The notes beneath the pieces were generated by a model. That model did not search any database and was not told the origin of the DNA. It saw only the letters and a program-made list of their open reading frames with translations. Below are positions 24,273 to 33,520 of a stretch of 64,000 bases of DNA, in pieces. The translations under genes and the position numbers were made by a program. The stretch covers positions 1 through 64,000 of the forward strand of contig JAEUOR010000066.1 in the NCBI GenBank assembly GCA_016790635.1, given 5' to 3'. Numbering within the stretch: the first letter of the stretch is position 1; every line of letters begins with the position of its first letter. The DNA comes from Burkholderiales bacterium. Its GTDB lineage: Bacteria > Pseudomonadota > Gammaproteobacteria > Burkholderiales > JAEUOS01.

Positions 24273-24556
24273 GGCAGAACTCCTGAAATCGACTTAAGGG
24301 AACACGCGCGGAGAGACTTGGAGGAGGGTGCAAAAAGGAATGTACGCGATCCACACGCCGCGGTGAGGTGCGGCCTTCGGCGCCTGTCAGCGCCCGACCG
24401 CATACCCCTGCATGCCGCGCGGATTGGCGGCGGCACGCAGCACCAGCCGGCCTTCCGCATTCTGCGCACGGCTGCATGCTGTAAGGCGGCTCTCCGACCA
24501 GGGTTCGCCCGCCACCCCATGAACGGGGGCTGGGGCCCTGGATGCCGGTCTTCGCA
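24273..24556. other. Intergenic region with repeat-like element and possible gene remnant
   Basis: No intact gene. On the minus strand an open tail ending in NPRGMQGYAVGR (stop at 24387) has coding-like composition but is too short to assign. Next to the monooxygenase stop, 24525-24556 resembles the dispersed palindromic elements that follow genes in many betaproteobacteria (GCGAAGACCGGCATCCAG on the minus strand). The duplicated tail at 23146 includes the first half of this element. Confidence 0.4.
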
Positions 24557-25765
24557 CTAAAGCGTCGGGCTCGGAAACTCCCCGCCCATGGCGACCAGGC
24601 CCCACGGCCCGCCCTGCGCATCCCACGAGAACGAGATGTGCGCCATGGCCGCGTGGTGGTCGCGGAACATGCGCTGGATCGGGTAGCTGTCATAGATGCC
24701 GTTGGCGCCGGCCAGCGCGTGCATCTGGTCCACCGCCTGGGTGCACAGCCCGATCGCGAACGCGAGGTTGCGCTTGATGCGCAACTTCTCCTCGACGGTC
24801 GGCGCGCGGCCGGAGGCGGCGATCCTCTGCCCTTCGGCGCAGTCGGTGCGCAGCATCAGGCAGGCAGCCTCGACCTGTGCCGCGGCGGAGGCGACGCGCA
24901 ATTGCACGGCCTGGAAGTCGCGCATGCGCATGGCGGTATAGGCCGTGCTGCGGGCCTTGATCGAGTCGATCGTCAGGTCCACCGCCGCCTGCGCGTTGCC
25001 GACGATCGCGCCGGCCAGGCAGTGTCCGCCCCAGGACGACAGCGGTACCGCGTAGACCGGGTTGTCGTTGACGGCCGCGCCCGGGTAGGTCTTCTCGCCG
25101 CGCGCCAGATACATGCACAGCGCGCGATGCTCGGGAACGAAGGCATCCTTGACCTTGACCGACTTGGAGCCCGTGCCGCGCATGCCCAGCACCTGCCAGT
25201 CGTCGATCAGCGCGTAGTCGGAGGCCGGCACCAGGCACATGCGGTGATCGACGACACGGTCGCCATCCTTGACCAGGCAGGCGAGCATGTTCCATTCGCT
25301 GCCGTCCACCCCGGAAGAGAAGTTCCAGTGCCCCGACAGCAGGAACCCGCCGTCGACCTTTTTCGCGCTGCCCTGCGGGAAGGCGATGCCCGATGCGATC
25401 AGCGCATCGCGGTTGGCGCCCCACACCTCGTTTTGCGCGCGCTCGTCGTAGAGCGCGAGCATCCAGTGATGGATGCCCAGGTTGCCGACGTTCCAGGCGG
25501 TCGACAGGCACCCGCGCCCGACTTCGTAGGGCACGTCGAAGACCGCCTCGAAATCCAGTTCCATGCCGCCCCAGGTGCGCGGCTGGCCCCAGCGCAACAG
25601 TCCGTTGGCATTCAGATCGGCCAGGTTTTCCGGCAACAGCCGCCGCGCTTCCTCCTGGCGGCCCGCGCGCTCACGCAGGGCCGGCACCAGCGCCCGCGCC
25701 CGCAACCGCGCGTCGTCCAAGGTCAGACCGGCGAAACCGGCATCGAGTTCGCGTGGCGCGTTCAC
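24557..25765 (-). CDS. Acyl-CoA dehydrogenase-fold flavin-dependent monooxygenase
   Basis: The protein has 402 residues. It has the acyl-CoA dehydrogenase fold but with the hallmarks of two-component aromatic monooxygenases (HsaA, HpaH C2 type): GRGCLSTAWNVGNLGIHHWML, SGHWNFSSGVDGSEWN, GMRGTGSKSVKVKDAFVPEHR and a C-terminal FRDHHAAMAHISFSWD. The base glutamate of true dehydrogenases is not evident. It starts at a GTG overlapping the stop of the upstream VOC gene. No flavin reductase gene is next to it. The substrate is probably a phenol or other aromatic. Confidence 0.82.
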   Translation of the reverse strand: MNAPRELDAGFAGLTLDDARLRARALVPALRERAGRQEEARRLLPENLADLNANGLLRWGQPRTWGGMELDFEAVFDVPYEVGRGCLSTAWNVGNLGIHHWMLALYDERAQNEVWGANRDALIASGIAFPQGSAKKVDGGFLLSGHWNFSSGVDGSEWNMLACLVKDGDRVVDHRMCLVPASDYALIDDWQVLGMRGTGSKSVKVKDAFVPEHRALCMYLARGEKTYPGAAVNDNPVYAVPLSSWGGHCLAGAIVGNAQAAVDLTIDSIKARSTAYTAMRMRDFQAVQLRVASAAAQVEAACLMLRTDCAEGQRIAASGRAPTVEEKLRIKRNLAFAIGLCTQAVDQMHALAGANGIYDSYPIQRMFRDHHAAMAHISFSWDAQGGPWGLVAMGGEFPSPTL

Positions 25766-26238
25766 GCGATTTCTTTCACGCGCGCCATCTTGGAATAGTC
25801 CTGCGCTTCGGCGAGCCACTCGGTGGCATCCTCGATGCCGAAGAAATTGAGTTCGATCATGAGGCCGTTGGGATCCTTGACGAAGTATTGGAACAACTTC
25901 GAATCCGGGAAGTAGCGCGGCCGGTAGTCCATGCCGAGTTTCTTGAAGCGCCTGGCGAAATCCCCCGGTTCGGTGGCCAGGAAGGCGATGTGATCGACCA
26001 CGCCGGTCTGGTCGGTGCGCGCATCGGGCGGCGTCCCCAGGTAGTACTGCGCCGGATTGGGGATGTTGTGCGGCCCCATGTGCACCTGGATCTTGCCGCC
26101 GACCCCCAGCCAGTAGCCGGGAAACGGAAAGTCCGGGCGGTCCATGACCTGGAAACCGAGGACATCGACATAGAAGTCCTTGGTCGCCTCCAGATTGTTG
26201 GCGCGAACGAAGTAGTGGTTGATGTCGGTGACAGGCAT
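25762..26238 (-). CDS. VOC-family (glyoxalase/dioxygenase fold) protein
   Basis: The protein has 158 residues. Two beta-alpha-beta-beta-beta modules are visible. Possible metal ligands are H8 in DINHYFVRA, H in VVDHIAFLA and E in GLMIELNFFG, the usual H-H-E triad for VOC enzymes. It is about half the length of an extradiol dioxygenase of the BphC type. It is translationally coupled (GTGA) to the flavin monooxygenase, so it may act on the hydroxylated product. It is divergent from the FAD oxidoreductase gene at 26326. Confidence 0.85.
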   Translation of the reverse strand: MPVTDINHYFVRANNLEATKDFYVDVLGFQVMDRPDFPFPGYWLGVGGKIQVHMGPHNIPNPAQYYLGTPPDARTDQTGVVDHIAFLATEPGDFARRFKKLGMDYRPRYFPDSKLFQYFVKDPNGLMIELNFFGIEDATEWLAEAQDYSKMARVKEIA

Positions 26239-26325
26239 GGCGCGCTCCGCGATGGAAATTGACAGGTTGAAAAGGGCCTCGAACGGTTATCCTAGCATCC
26301 GCAACAAGCTCGGGAAAGGTGCAAA

Positions 26326-27603
26326 GTGGCCTCGCTGTCCTGCCAGGTTCTGGTCGCCGGGGGCGGCATCGGCGGATGTGTCGCGGCACTGGCCGCAGCA
26401 CGCGCCGGGGCGCGCACCATGCTCATCGAGCGTCTGGCTTTCCTCGGCGGCAGCGCAACGGCCGCGGCGGTGGGCCAGTTCGTCGGCTGGGAAACCGCCC
26501 GTGGCCGGCGCGTGGTGGCCGGGATCGCCGAGGAGATCGTGCAGGCGCTCGTGGCGCGTGGCGCCTCGCCGGGGCATGCGCACTTCGTCATGTCCACGGG
26601 GCACCGCATGGATCGGGTCAGCTACGACACCGAGGCGCTCAAGGGCGTGCTCGACGACCTCATGGCCGCGGCCGGTGTCGAGGTGCTCTTTCATGCCCAG
26701 TTCATCGGCCTCGAGTGCGCCGGCACGCGCATCACGCGCTGCAACGTCATGGCCCGCGGCACCAGCATCACTCTCCTGCCGCAGGTTGCGGTGGACGCCT
26801 CCGGTGACCTGGAGCTCCTGGCGGCCGCCGGCGCGAGCTTCCTGCCGCTGGAACCCGGCGAGACCATGCAACCGGCCACGACCATGTTTCGCTTCGGGCC
26901 GATCGACTACGCGGTCTTCGACGCGCTCACCGGACCGGAACTCAAGGCGCTGTGCGAGGCAGGCGTGGCCGCGGGCGCGCTGCCGCGCGCCGCGCTGCAC
27001 CAGAGCCGCGTGCCGGGCGGCGACGAAGGCTGGTTCAACGTCGGGCGTGTTGCGGTCGACTCCACCGATCCGTTCGCGCTCTCGCGCGCGGAAGCCGAAG
27101 GTCGCCGCCAGGCCTACGCCGCAGCCGCGTTCATTGCCCGCGCGGTGCCGGGTTGTGCGCGCGGGCGCCTGACCGCGCTGGCGCCGCAACTGGGCATTCG
27201 CGAATCGCGCCGGCTATGCGGCCTCTACGTGCTGAGCGAGGACGACGTGCGGCGCGGCACGCGCTTCGCCGATGCCGTCGCGGCCGGCGCCTACCCGATA
27301 GACATCCATCCCGCCCAGGGGGCGGGCCTCAAGTTCGAGACGCTCGGCGAAGACCATTCCTATGCGATCCCGCTGCGCTGCCTGATTCCGCGCGGCATCG
27401 ACAACGCCCTGGTCGCGGGGCGCGGCATTTCCGCCAGCCACACTGCCCATGCCGCGACGCGCGTCATGCCCGGTACCATGGCGATCGCCCAGGCGGCCGG
27501 CGTGGCGGCGGCGTGGCTGGCACAAAATGGCGGGCGGGCTTGTGACCTGCCGGCAGACGAACTGCGCCGCACATTGGCTGCGTCCGGCGCGCTGGTGCCG
27601 TGA
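26326..27603 (+). CDS. FAD-dependent oxidoreductase (PF12831 type)
   Basis: The protein has 425 residues. The FAD-binding motif is CQVLVAGGGIGGCVAALAAARAG at the N terminus, followed by LGGSATAAAVG. A second FAD contact is in VDASGDLELLAAAG, and the C-terminal part has ALVAGRGISASHTAHAATRVMPG, typical of the PF12831 group. The GTG at 26326 has an AAAGG-like site. Its stop lies beside a possible GTG start of the downstream Bug gene, so the two are likely one unit. The substrate is unknown. Confidence 0.85.
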   Translation: MASLSCQVLVAGGGIGGCVAALAAARAGARTMLIERLAFLGGSATAAAVGQFVGWETARGRRVVAGIAEEIVQALVARGASPGHAHFVMSTGHRMDRVSYDTEALKGVLDDLMAAAGVEVLFHAQFIGLECAGTRITRCNVMARGTSITLLPQVAVDASGDLELLAAAGASFLPLEPGETMQPATTMFRFGPIDYAVFDALTGPELKALCEAGVAAGALPRAALHQSRVPGGDEGWFNVGRVAVDSTDPFALSRAEAEGRRQAYAAAAFIARAVPGCARGRLTALAPQLGIRESRRLCGLYVLSEDDVRRGTRFADAVAAGAYPIDIHPAQGAGLKFETLGEDHSYAIPLRCLIPRGIDNALVAGRGISASHTAHAATRVMPGTMAIAQAAGVAAAWLAQNGGRACDLPADELRRTLAASGALVP

Positions 27604-27647
27604 AACGAAGGCCCGCGCTCACTCTGACATCTCTAGAGGTTCTGCCC

Positions 27648-28622
27648 ATGCACACCGCACCTTCCGTCGGACGCCGCAAGGCGCTTCTGGCCGGCGCCGC
27701 CAGCCTGTTGCCACTCCGCGCGCACGCAAGTGACGCATGGCCGGCACGGCCGCTGCGCATCATCGTGCCGTTCGCGCCGGGCGGTCCGGCTGACGGTTCC
27801 GCGCGCGTCCTGGCCGAGGCCATGGCACCACAGCTGGGCCAGAACATCGTGGTCGAGAACCGTCCCGGCGCCGCCGGCATGATCGGCATCACCGCGGCGG
27901 CGCAGTCCAAGGACGCGCACACGCTCCTGATGGGTTCGACCTCGATGGTCGTGACCCCCAGCCTCAATCCCAACACGACCTATGACGTCTTTCGCGACTT
28001 CGATCCGATCGGCATGGTCTCGGCCCAGCCGCTGGTGCTGGTGGTCGCCGCGACGTCCTCGATCCGCAGCGTGCCGGACCTGGTGGCGGAAGCGCGCGGC
28101 GGGCGCACGAGTTTCGGCAATTCCGGCAACGGCACGCTGGCGCACCTGACGGCCGAGCTGTTCGCCATGCAGGCTGGCGTCACCATCGTGAGCGTTCCCT
28201 ACAAGGGCGAGAGCGCGCTCATGCCGGACCTGATCGCCGGCACCGTGAGCGCGGGCTTCATCAACCTGCCCTCGGTACTGCCGCAGGCGCGCGCCGGCAA
28301 GCTGCGGCCGATCGCCGTATCGACCGCCCAGCCGATCGCCGAACTGCCGGGCGTGCCGCCGTTCAAGGCCGCCGGCATCGCCAACCTCGAGGTGCAGGGG
28401 TGGGCCGCGCTGCTGGCCGCCAAAGGCGTTCCGCCCGAGGGGCTGGCGCGCGTCGAGGCGCAGCTCGCCGCCGCGCTGGCGAGCGACACGGTGAAGAAGC
28501 GCTTTGCCGACTTCGGCGTGACGCCGGTGACGAGCTCGCGCGCCGGGCTCACCGACTACCTGAAGAGCGAAGCGACGCGCTGGGGCAATGTGGTGCGCTC
28601 GCGCGGCCTGCGGGCCGAGTAG
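27648..28622 (+). CDS. TctC/Bug-family receptor
   Basis: The protein has 324 residues. It has a signal segment with adjacent arginines (GRRKALLAGAASLLPLRAHA). Bug motifs: PARPLRIIVPFAPGGPADGSARVL, VENRPGAAGMIGITAAAQ and VSVPYKGESALMPDL. The ATG at 27648 with a GAGG site is preferred; an in-frame GTG at 27600 overlaps the stop of the FAD gene (GTGA) and would add 16 residues without signal character. It probably delivers or senses the substrate of the FAD oxidoreductase. Confidence 0.88.
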   Translation: MHTAPSVGRRKALLAGAASLLPLRAHASDAWPARPLRIIVPFAPGGPADGSARVLAEAMAPQLGQNIVVENRPGAAGMIGITAAAQSKDAHTLLMGSTSMVVTPSLNPNTTYDVFRDFDPIGMVSAQPLVLVVAATSSIRSVPDLVAEARGGRTSFGNSGNGTLAHLTAELFAMQAGVTIVSVPYKGESALMPDLIAGTVSAGFINLPSVLPQARAGKLRPIAVSTAQPIAELPGVPPFKAAGIANLEVQGWAALLAAKGVPPEGLARVEAQLAAALASDTVKKRFADFGVTPVTSSRAGLTDYLKSEATRWGNVVRSRGLRAE

Positions 28623-28648
28623 AAGACAACAAGCCCGGTCGGCAGCCG

Positions 28649-29305
28649 CTACGTCGCCCCGACCTCGTACTCGATCGCCCAGTAGTACTGCCACTCGCGG
28701 TAGCGGAAATCGCGGCACATCCCGGCGGTCGCTTCCCGCAGTTCGCTCTCGGTCGGGAAGTTCTTGAGCACGCGATGGGCGCTGCCGTCGGCGAGCGTGC
28801 GCGTCTGGTAGGTATTGCCCTCGGCATCGCATTCGCTGATCGCGGTGCTGCTGCCCGCCACGAAGCGGTTGTCCAGAAGCACGACCCGGGCGCGCGCGTC
28901 CAGTGCCGCGTGCAATCCGCTCAGGAAGGCCGCCAGACGCGATTTCGGCACATGCGAAATCCAGAATCCGGCAAAGCCGGCGTCGAACCCGCGCCGGGTT
29001 TGCGGCAGCGCATAAGCGTCGCCGACCATGAACTCGACCTTGCCCGGCGCGACGCGCCCTTCCGCGATGCGCATGGTCTCCGGCGCCGCGTCGAGCGAGA
29101 GCATGCGCGTCGCGACCGGCGCGATGAACTGCGTCCAATAGCCCGTGCCGCACGCGACCTCCAGCACCGCACGGCCGCCGAGCGCCTCGGCAACCCAGCG
29201 CTCCATGCTGCGCAGGTCGGCCTGCCGTTCCGGCTTGGCGTAGATGCGGTCGTACTCGGGCGCCCGCTCGGCATAGTAGGTCCGCATCGGGTCGGATGAG
29301 GTCAT
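28649..29305 (-). CDS. Class I SAM-dependent methyltransferase
   Basis: The protein has 218 residues. Motif I is VLEVACGTGYWTQF near residue 48-61, then LSLDAAPETM (acidic residue binding ribose) and VGDAYALP. It resembles small methyltransferases of the Methyltransf_11/25 type. The C-terminal half contains an aromatic-rich stretch (FRYREWQYYWAIEYE). It is convergent with the Bug gene at 27648, 26 bases apart. The substrate is unknown. Confidence 0.85.
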   Translation of the reverse strand: MTSSDPMRTYYAERAPEYDRIYAKPERQADLRSMERWVAEALGGRAVLEVACGTGYWTQFIAPVATRMLSLDAAPETMRIAEGRVAPGKVEFMVGDAYALPQTRRGFDAGFAGFWISHVPKSRLAAFLSGLHAALDARARVVLLDNRFVAGSSTAISECDAEGNTYQTRTLADGSAHRVLKNFPTESELREATAGMCRDFRYREWQYYWAIEYEVGAT

Positions 29306-29418
29306 GCCGTGGCCTTGCGCAAAGCAGGGATCGGGTCGACGTCGAACTTGCCCAACAGCATCTCCTTGTCAAACAAACCCGGTTTCTCCATCCGCGATGG
29401 TACTGCCGAGACTCAAGT

Positions 29419-29820
29419 TCAACCGCGGCGAAAGCGAACGATAAGCCATGCGATCAGGCCGCCAGCCGGCCCGATCAGAAACAGGTTGAACGCGGGCAGA
29501 AAAATGAGACCAAGACGATCGGAGGTCTGCCCGGGTTCGACAAAAAACACATAGTGACTGTAGAGGGTGGTGATGAGGGTCGCCGACGCCATGCCGACCG
29601 CGATGGCGCGCAGGTTGGGGTAGACCCCGATCATCGCGGCGACGGCAAACGGCAGTGCGCACCAGAAAAAGACCACGGCGGCGCCCTCTACCGAATGCTG
29701 GGTCGCCTGGATGAAAAATTCGCGCGCCAGTACCAGGAGCCCGAAGGTCACGGGCACGATCAGCGCGGCGGGCGAGGCGATGAACTTGCTGGACATCGAA
29801 GGCCTGAGGGCAGACTCCAT
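29419..29820 (-). CDS. Small integral membrane protein, unknown family
   Basis: The protein has 133 residues with four hydrophobic segments (about 20-35, 48-66, 70-90, 105-128) and a basic C terminus. A second ATG at 29796 gives a 125-residue form; neither has a strong ribosome site. I do not recognise a family. It lies alone between the methyltransferase and the nitrate operon. Confidence 0.6.
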   Translation of the reverse strand: MESALRPSMSSKFIASPAALIVPVTFGLLVLAREFFIQATQHSVEGAAVVFFWCALPFAVAAMIGVYPNLRAIAVGMASATLITTLYSHYVFFVEPGQTSDRLGLIFLPAFNLFLIGPAGGLIAWLIVRFRRG

Positions 29821-29982
29821 GAAGTTCGCAAGGTCGCCCGCGTCGCCCTGCGGCGATCGTGATCACTGAGATGTCAAACCGCGTCGCCAGGCGGACGTGA
29901 CGCTTTGTCGGGCGGCACCGACACAGTCAACATCAGTTGACGGCAGCGCGATTATGCGCCGCCAGGGTGGCGTGACCCGAAG

Positions 29983-30765
29983 CTAGGCAAACATGCGTGG
30001 CTGCGCCGTCATCAGCCCGGGTGGCATCGCCTGCGCCACCGCGCGCGTCACCTCCCCGATCACCAGCATCGCCGGGCTTGCGATGCCGCCGCGACGCACG
30101 GTTTCTGCGAGTGTGGACAAGGTTGCGGTCACGCTCTTCTGTTGCGGCAGGGTCGCGGCGGAGATGGCCAGGGCCGGGGTCGCAGGGCCCAGGCCGCCTG
30201 CGACCAGGCGTTCGCAGATGTGCTCGACGTTGGCGACGCCCATGTAGATCATGAGGGTCAACCCGCTCCGGGCCAGCGCGGCCCAGTCGGGCTCGGTCGC
30301 GCCATCGCGGCGGTGGCCGGTGACGAACGCGACACCGGGGCAGGCGTTGCGGTCGGTGGCGGGCACGCCCAACGTGGCGGTGGCGGCCAGGGCGCTGGTG
30401 ATGCCGGGCACGGCCTCGATGTCCAGCCCGGCCTCCAGGGCGGCGCGCCATTCCTCGCCGCCGCGGCCGAACAGGAAGGGGTCGCCGCCCTTCAGGCGCA
30501 CGACCGTGTGGCCGGCCTGCGCTTCGCGCACCATCAGGCGCTCGATGAAATCCTGCGGGGTGGACTTGCAGCCACCGCGCTTGCCGGTGTCGATGACGCG
30601 CACATCGGCGCGGGCGTGCGCCAGCACGGCACGGTTGACCAGGGCGTCGATGAGGATCACGTCGGCCGCAGCGATGATGCGCGCGGCCTTCAGGGTCAGG
30701 AGTTCCGGGTCGCCGGGGCCCGCGCCGACCAGCCATACCTTGCCCTGACCTGTTGTCGGTTTCAT
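29983..30765 (-). CDS. cobA: Uroporphyrinogen-III C-methyltransferase
   Basis: The protein has 260 residues, the single-function SUMT length. Motifs: VWLVGAGPGDPELLTLKA at the N terminus, VRLKGGDPFLFGRGGEE near 95-110 and VPGITSALA. It methylates uroporphyrinogen III twice with SAM, giving precorrin-2 for sirohaem. It overlaps the nasA stop as ATGA and is the last gene of the nitrate operon, which makes sense because NirB needs sirohaem. The dehydrogenase/chelatase steps are not encoded here. Confidence 0.95.
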   Translation of the reverse strand: MKPTTGQGKVWLVGAGPGDPELLTLKAARIIAAADVILIDALVNRAVLAHARADVRVIDTGKRGGCKSTPQDFIERLMVREAQAGHTVVRLKGGDPFLFGRGGEEWRAALEAGLDIEAVPGITSALAATATLGVPATDRNACPGVAFVTGHRRDGATEPDWAALARSGLTLMIYMGVANVEHICERLVAGGLGPATPALAISAATLPQQKSVTATLSTLAETVRRGGIASPAMLVIGEVTRAVAQAMPPGLMTAQPRMFA

Positions 30766-33512
30766 GGCGCGACAGCCTCGGTGGTGCGCGCCCGCGCAGC
30801 CAAGGTATGCAACTCGGGAACGCAGGAACCGCAGCTGGTGCCGCACTTGAGGCTTCCCTTCCAGTGCTCCACCAGATCGATGCCGGAGGGCGCGGACGCA
30901 GCGGCAGCGGCGAGCGCACGTTCGTCGATGCCGTAGCAATTGCACACGGTGCGCCCTGCGCGCGGCATTGCGACCGGCGGCCTGGGGCTGGGCCGCAGGA
31001 GTGCCAGCGACGGTACGGCCAAGGTTGCGTCGGCCTTGTGCCATTCAAGCAACCAGTCTTCTCCCGTCACATCACCCAGCAAGGCCGCGCCGACCAGCTT
31101 GCCTTGTTCCAGGCGCACGCGGCGCGACTGCCCGCGCACCGGGTCGGCGTAGACCAGCACCCGCGCGTCGGCCAAGCCGAAAAGCGCGAGCATCGGCGCG
31201 ATGGCTTCGTCGGTCGGTGCCGTTGCATGCGCCAGGCGCAGCACCAGGCCGTGTCGGTCGCGGCCGAAAGGCACGCAGGAGGCATGGCTCAATGGTCGTG
31301 CCCAGCGCATGGCCTCGCGCCGCGCGCGTTGCGCTTCGCCTGCCTCGAACCACGCGAACAGCACGGCGCGCCAGGGCAGGTCGGCGTGCGCGACCGCGAG
31401 TGCGCTGTGCTTGAGTTCCGGCTGTTTTGACACCGGGTCGATGGCACTTTGCGTCAGCGTGTTGATCCCGCCCGAGACGAACTCGCTGCCCCAGTGCATG
31501 GGTACGTAGGCTTGGCCGGATCGCAGGGTGTCATCGGCCATCCATGGCAGCACCATGCTGCCGCGCCGCGTCGTCAGGCGGATCAGGTCGCCGGTCTTGA
31601 AGCCGCGCCGCGCCGCATCGCGCGGGTTGAGCGACAAGGCCGGTTCAGCGACATGGCCGAAGAGCCGCGGTGCGCGCGCGCTGCGGCTCATGCCGTGCCA
31701 GTGGTCCCGCAGGCGACCGGTGTTGAGCGCCAGTGGATAGCGCGCGTCGACCGCCTCTGCCACCGAGCGGTAGGCGACCGCGGCGAACTTGGCCTTGCCG
31801 GATGCAGTCGGGAACACGCCATCGCCATACAGGCGTACACGGCCTTGGGCAGCGCCTGCCGGAAACGGCCACTGCTGCGGGCCGTCGCGCTCCAGGATGT
31901 CCCAGGACAAACCGCCGATGTCGAGGTCGCGCCCGCGCGTGGTCTCGCGGTGCTCCAGCCAGACCGATTGCGCATCAGAAAAAGCAAACAGCGTCGGCGT
32001 GCCGGGCCGCAGGCGCGCTTCGAGCGCGCGAGCGAATTCGACGCCGATCTCCCAGTCCGGCCGTGCCCGGGCATAGGCCGGCCGCGCGGCGCGCACGCGC
32101 GAAATGCGGCGCTCCGAGTTGGTGACCGTACCCTCCTTCTCACCCCAGGTGGCGGCCGGCAGCAGCAGGTCGGCGAAATCGGCGGTGGCGGTGTCGCGAA
32201 ACGCCTCGGCGACGACCACGAAATCCACCTTGTCCAGCGCGCGCGCGACCAGCGCCTGGTCAGGCAGGCTTTGTGCGGGATTGGTGCAGGCGATCCACAG
32301 TGCCTTGATGCGTCCGTCAGCCGCGGCTTCGAACATTTCCACCGCGGTAAGTCCCGGTGCCTCGGGCAGCGCAGGCACGCCCCACAAAGCCGCCAGTTCG
32401 GCACGGTGCGCGGCGTTGCCGGGATCGCGATGTCCGGGCAGGAGGTTCGCCATGCTGCCGGTCTCGCGCCCGCCCATGGCATTGGGCTGGCCAGTGAGAG
32501 AGAACGGACCCGCACCGGGCTTGCCGATCTGCCCCAGGGCCAGGTGCAGGTTGATGAGCGATTCGTTCTTGGCCGTGCCGCTGGTGCTCTGGTTCAAGCC
32601 CTGGCAGTAGAGCGACAAGAAGCCTTTGGCGCTGCCGATCCAGCGCGCCGCCTGCACCAGGTCGTCGACGGCCAGACCGGTCAGCTGCGCGGTACGCGCC
32701 GGGGTGAAGTCGCGCACGGCGTCGCGCAAGGCGTCAAAACCCTCGGTATGCGCGTCGATGTAAGCGCGGTCGATATGCCCGTCCCACAACGCGAGGTGCA
32801 AGAGTCCGTGATGCAGCGCGACGTCGCTGCCGGGCAGTAGCGCCAGGTGCAGGTCGGCAGCGCGCGCAGTCTCGGTCAGGCGCGGGTCGGCGACGATGAC
32901 CTTCAGGTCGGGACGCCGGGCGCGCGCGTCCTCCAGACGTCGATACAGCACCGGGTGTGCCCAGGCGGCGTTGGACCCGGTGATGAAGATCACATCCGCG
33001 TGGTCGATGTCCTCGTAGGCCGTCGGCGGTCCGTCCACGCCCAGGGTGCGTCGATACCCGGCCACCGCGGAAGACATGCACAGGCGCGAGTTGCTGTCGA
33101 TGTTGTTGGTGCCGACCAGGGCGCGCGCGATCTTGTTGAAGACATAGTAGTCCTCGGTGAGGATCTGGCCGGAGACGTAGAACGCCACCGCGTCCGGTCC
33201 GTGTTCCTTGATCGCCGCGGCGAACTTGTCGGCGGCATGCGCAATCGCCGCATCCCAGGCGACGGCCTCACGCGCCGCCCCTCGCGCGCCGCGCAGCTGC
33301 GGCTCGCGTACGCGCGCGCCTTGCGCAACGGCCTCGTCAGCGGTCAGCGCCAGTGTGCTGCCCTTGGTGCAAAGCCGGCCGAAATTGGCAGGGTGGTCAG
33401 GGTCGCCGCGCACGTCCACGATGCGGGTACCTTCGCTGGCGATCACGACGCCGCAGCCGACCCCGCAGTACGGGCAGGTCGAGCGGGTCTCGCGATACGA
33501 GGGCGCGAGCAT
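30762..33512 (-). CDS. nasA: Assimilatory nitrate reductase, catalytic subunit
   Basis: The protein has 916 residues. The N-terminal [4Fe-4S] site is C13, C16, C20 and C48. The Mo-bisMGD domains follow (SNAAWAHPVLYRR, GSDVALHHG, LTGQPNAMGGRETGSMANLLPGHR). The C-terminal ~60 residues form a BFD-type [2Fe-2S] domain (CNCYGIDE...CGTSCGSC), as in Klebsiella NasA, and this supplies electron entry. It reduces nitrate to nitrite in the cytoplasm. The ATG at 33512 is eight bases after nirD; the frame is open further up but that part is antisense-like. It overlaps cobA by four bases. Confidence 0.95.
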   Translation of the reverse strand: MLAPSYRETRSTCPYCGVGCGVVIASEGTRIVDVRGDPDHPANFGRLCTKGSTLALTADEAVAQGARVREPQLRGARGAAREAVAWDAAIAHAADKFAAAIKEHGPDAVAFYVSGQILTEDYYVFNKIARALVGTNNIDSNSRLCMSSAVAGYRRTLGVDGPPTAYEDIDHADVIFITGSNAAWAHPVLYRRLEDARARRPDLKVIVADPRLTETARAADLHLALLPGSDVALHHGLLHLALWDGHIDRAYIDAHTEGFDALRDAVRDFTPARTAQLTGLAVDDLVQAARWIGSAKGFLSLYCQGLNQSTSGTAKNESLINLHLALGQIGKPGAGPFSLTGQPNAMGGRETGSMANLLPGHRDPGNAAHRAELAALWGVPALPEAPGLTAVEMFEAAADGRIKALWIACTNPAQSLPDQALVARALDKVDFVVVAEAFRDTATADFADLLLPAATWGEKEGTVTNSERRISRVRAARPAYARARPDWEIGVEFARALEARLRPGTPTLFAFSDAQSVWLEHRETTRGRDLDIGGLSWDILERDGPQQWPFPAGAAQGRVRLYGDGVFPTASGKAKFAAVAYRSVAEAVDARYPLALNTGRLRDHWHGMSRSARAPRLFGHVAEPALSLNPRDAARRGFKTGDLIRLTTRRGSMVLPWMADDTLRSGQAYVPMHWGSEFVSGGINTLTQSAIDPVSKQPELKHSALAVAHADLPWRAVLFAWFEAGEAQRARREAMRWARPLSHASCVPFGRDRHGLVLRLAHATAPTDEAIAPMLALFGLADARVLVYADPVRGQSRRVRLEQGKLVGAALLGDVTGEDWLLEWHKADATLAVPSLALLRPSPRPPVAMPRAGRTVCNCYGIDERALAAAAASAPSGIDLVEHWKGSLKCGTSCGSCVPELHTLAARARTTEAVAP

Positions 33513-33520
33513 CGGGATCT

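Noticed and set aside
23241..24560. 439-codon plus-strand frame over the tctC-like gene
   Set aside because: Shadow of the minus-strand receptor gene, whose signal peptide, Bug motifs and AGGAG site are clear.
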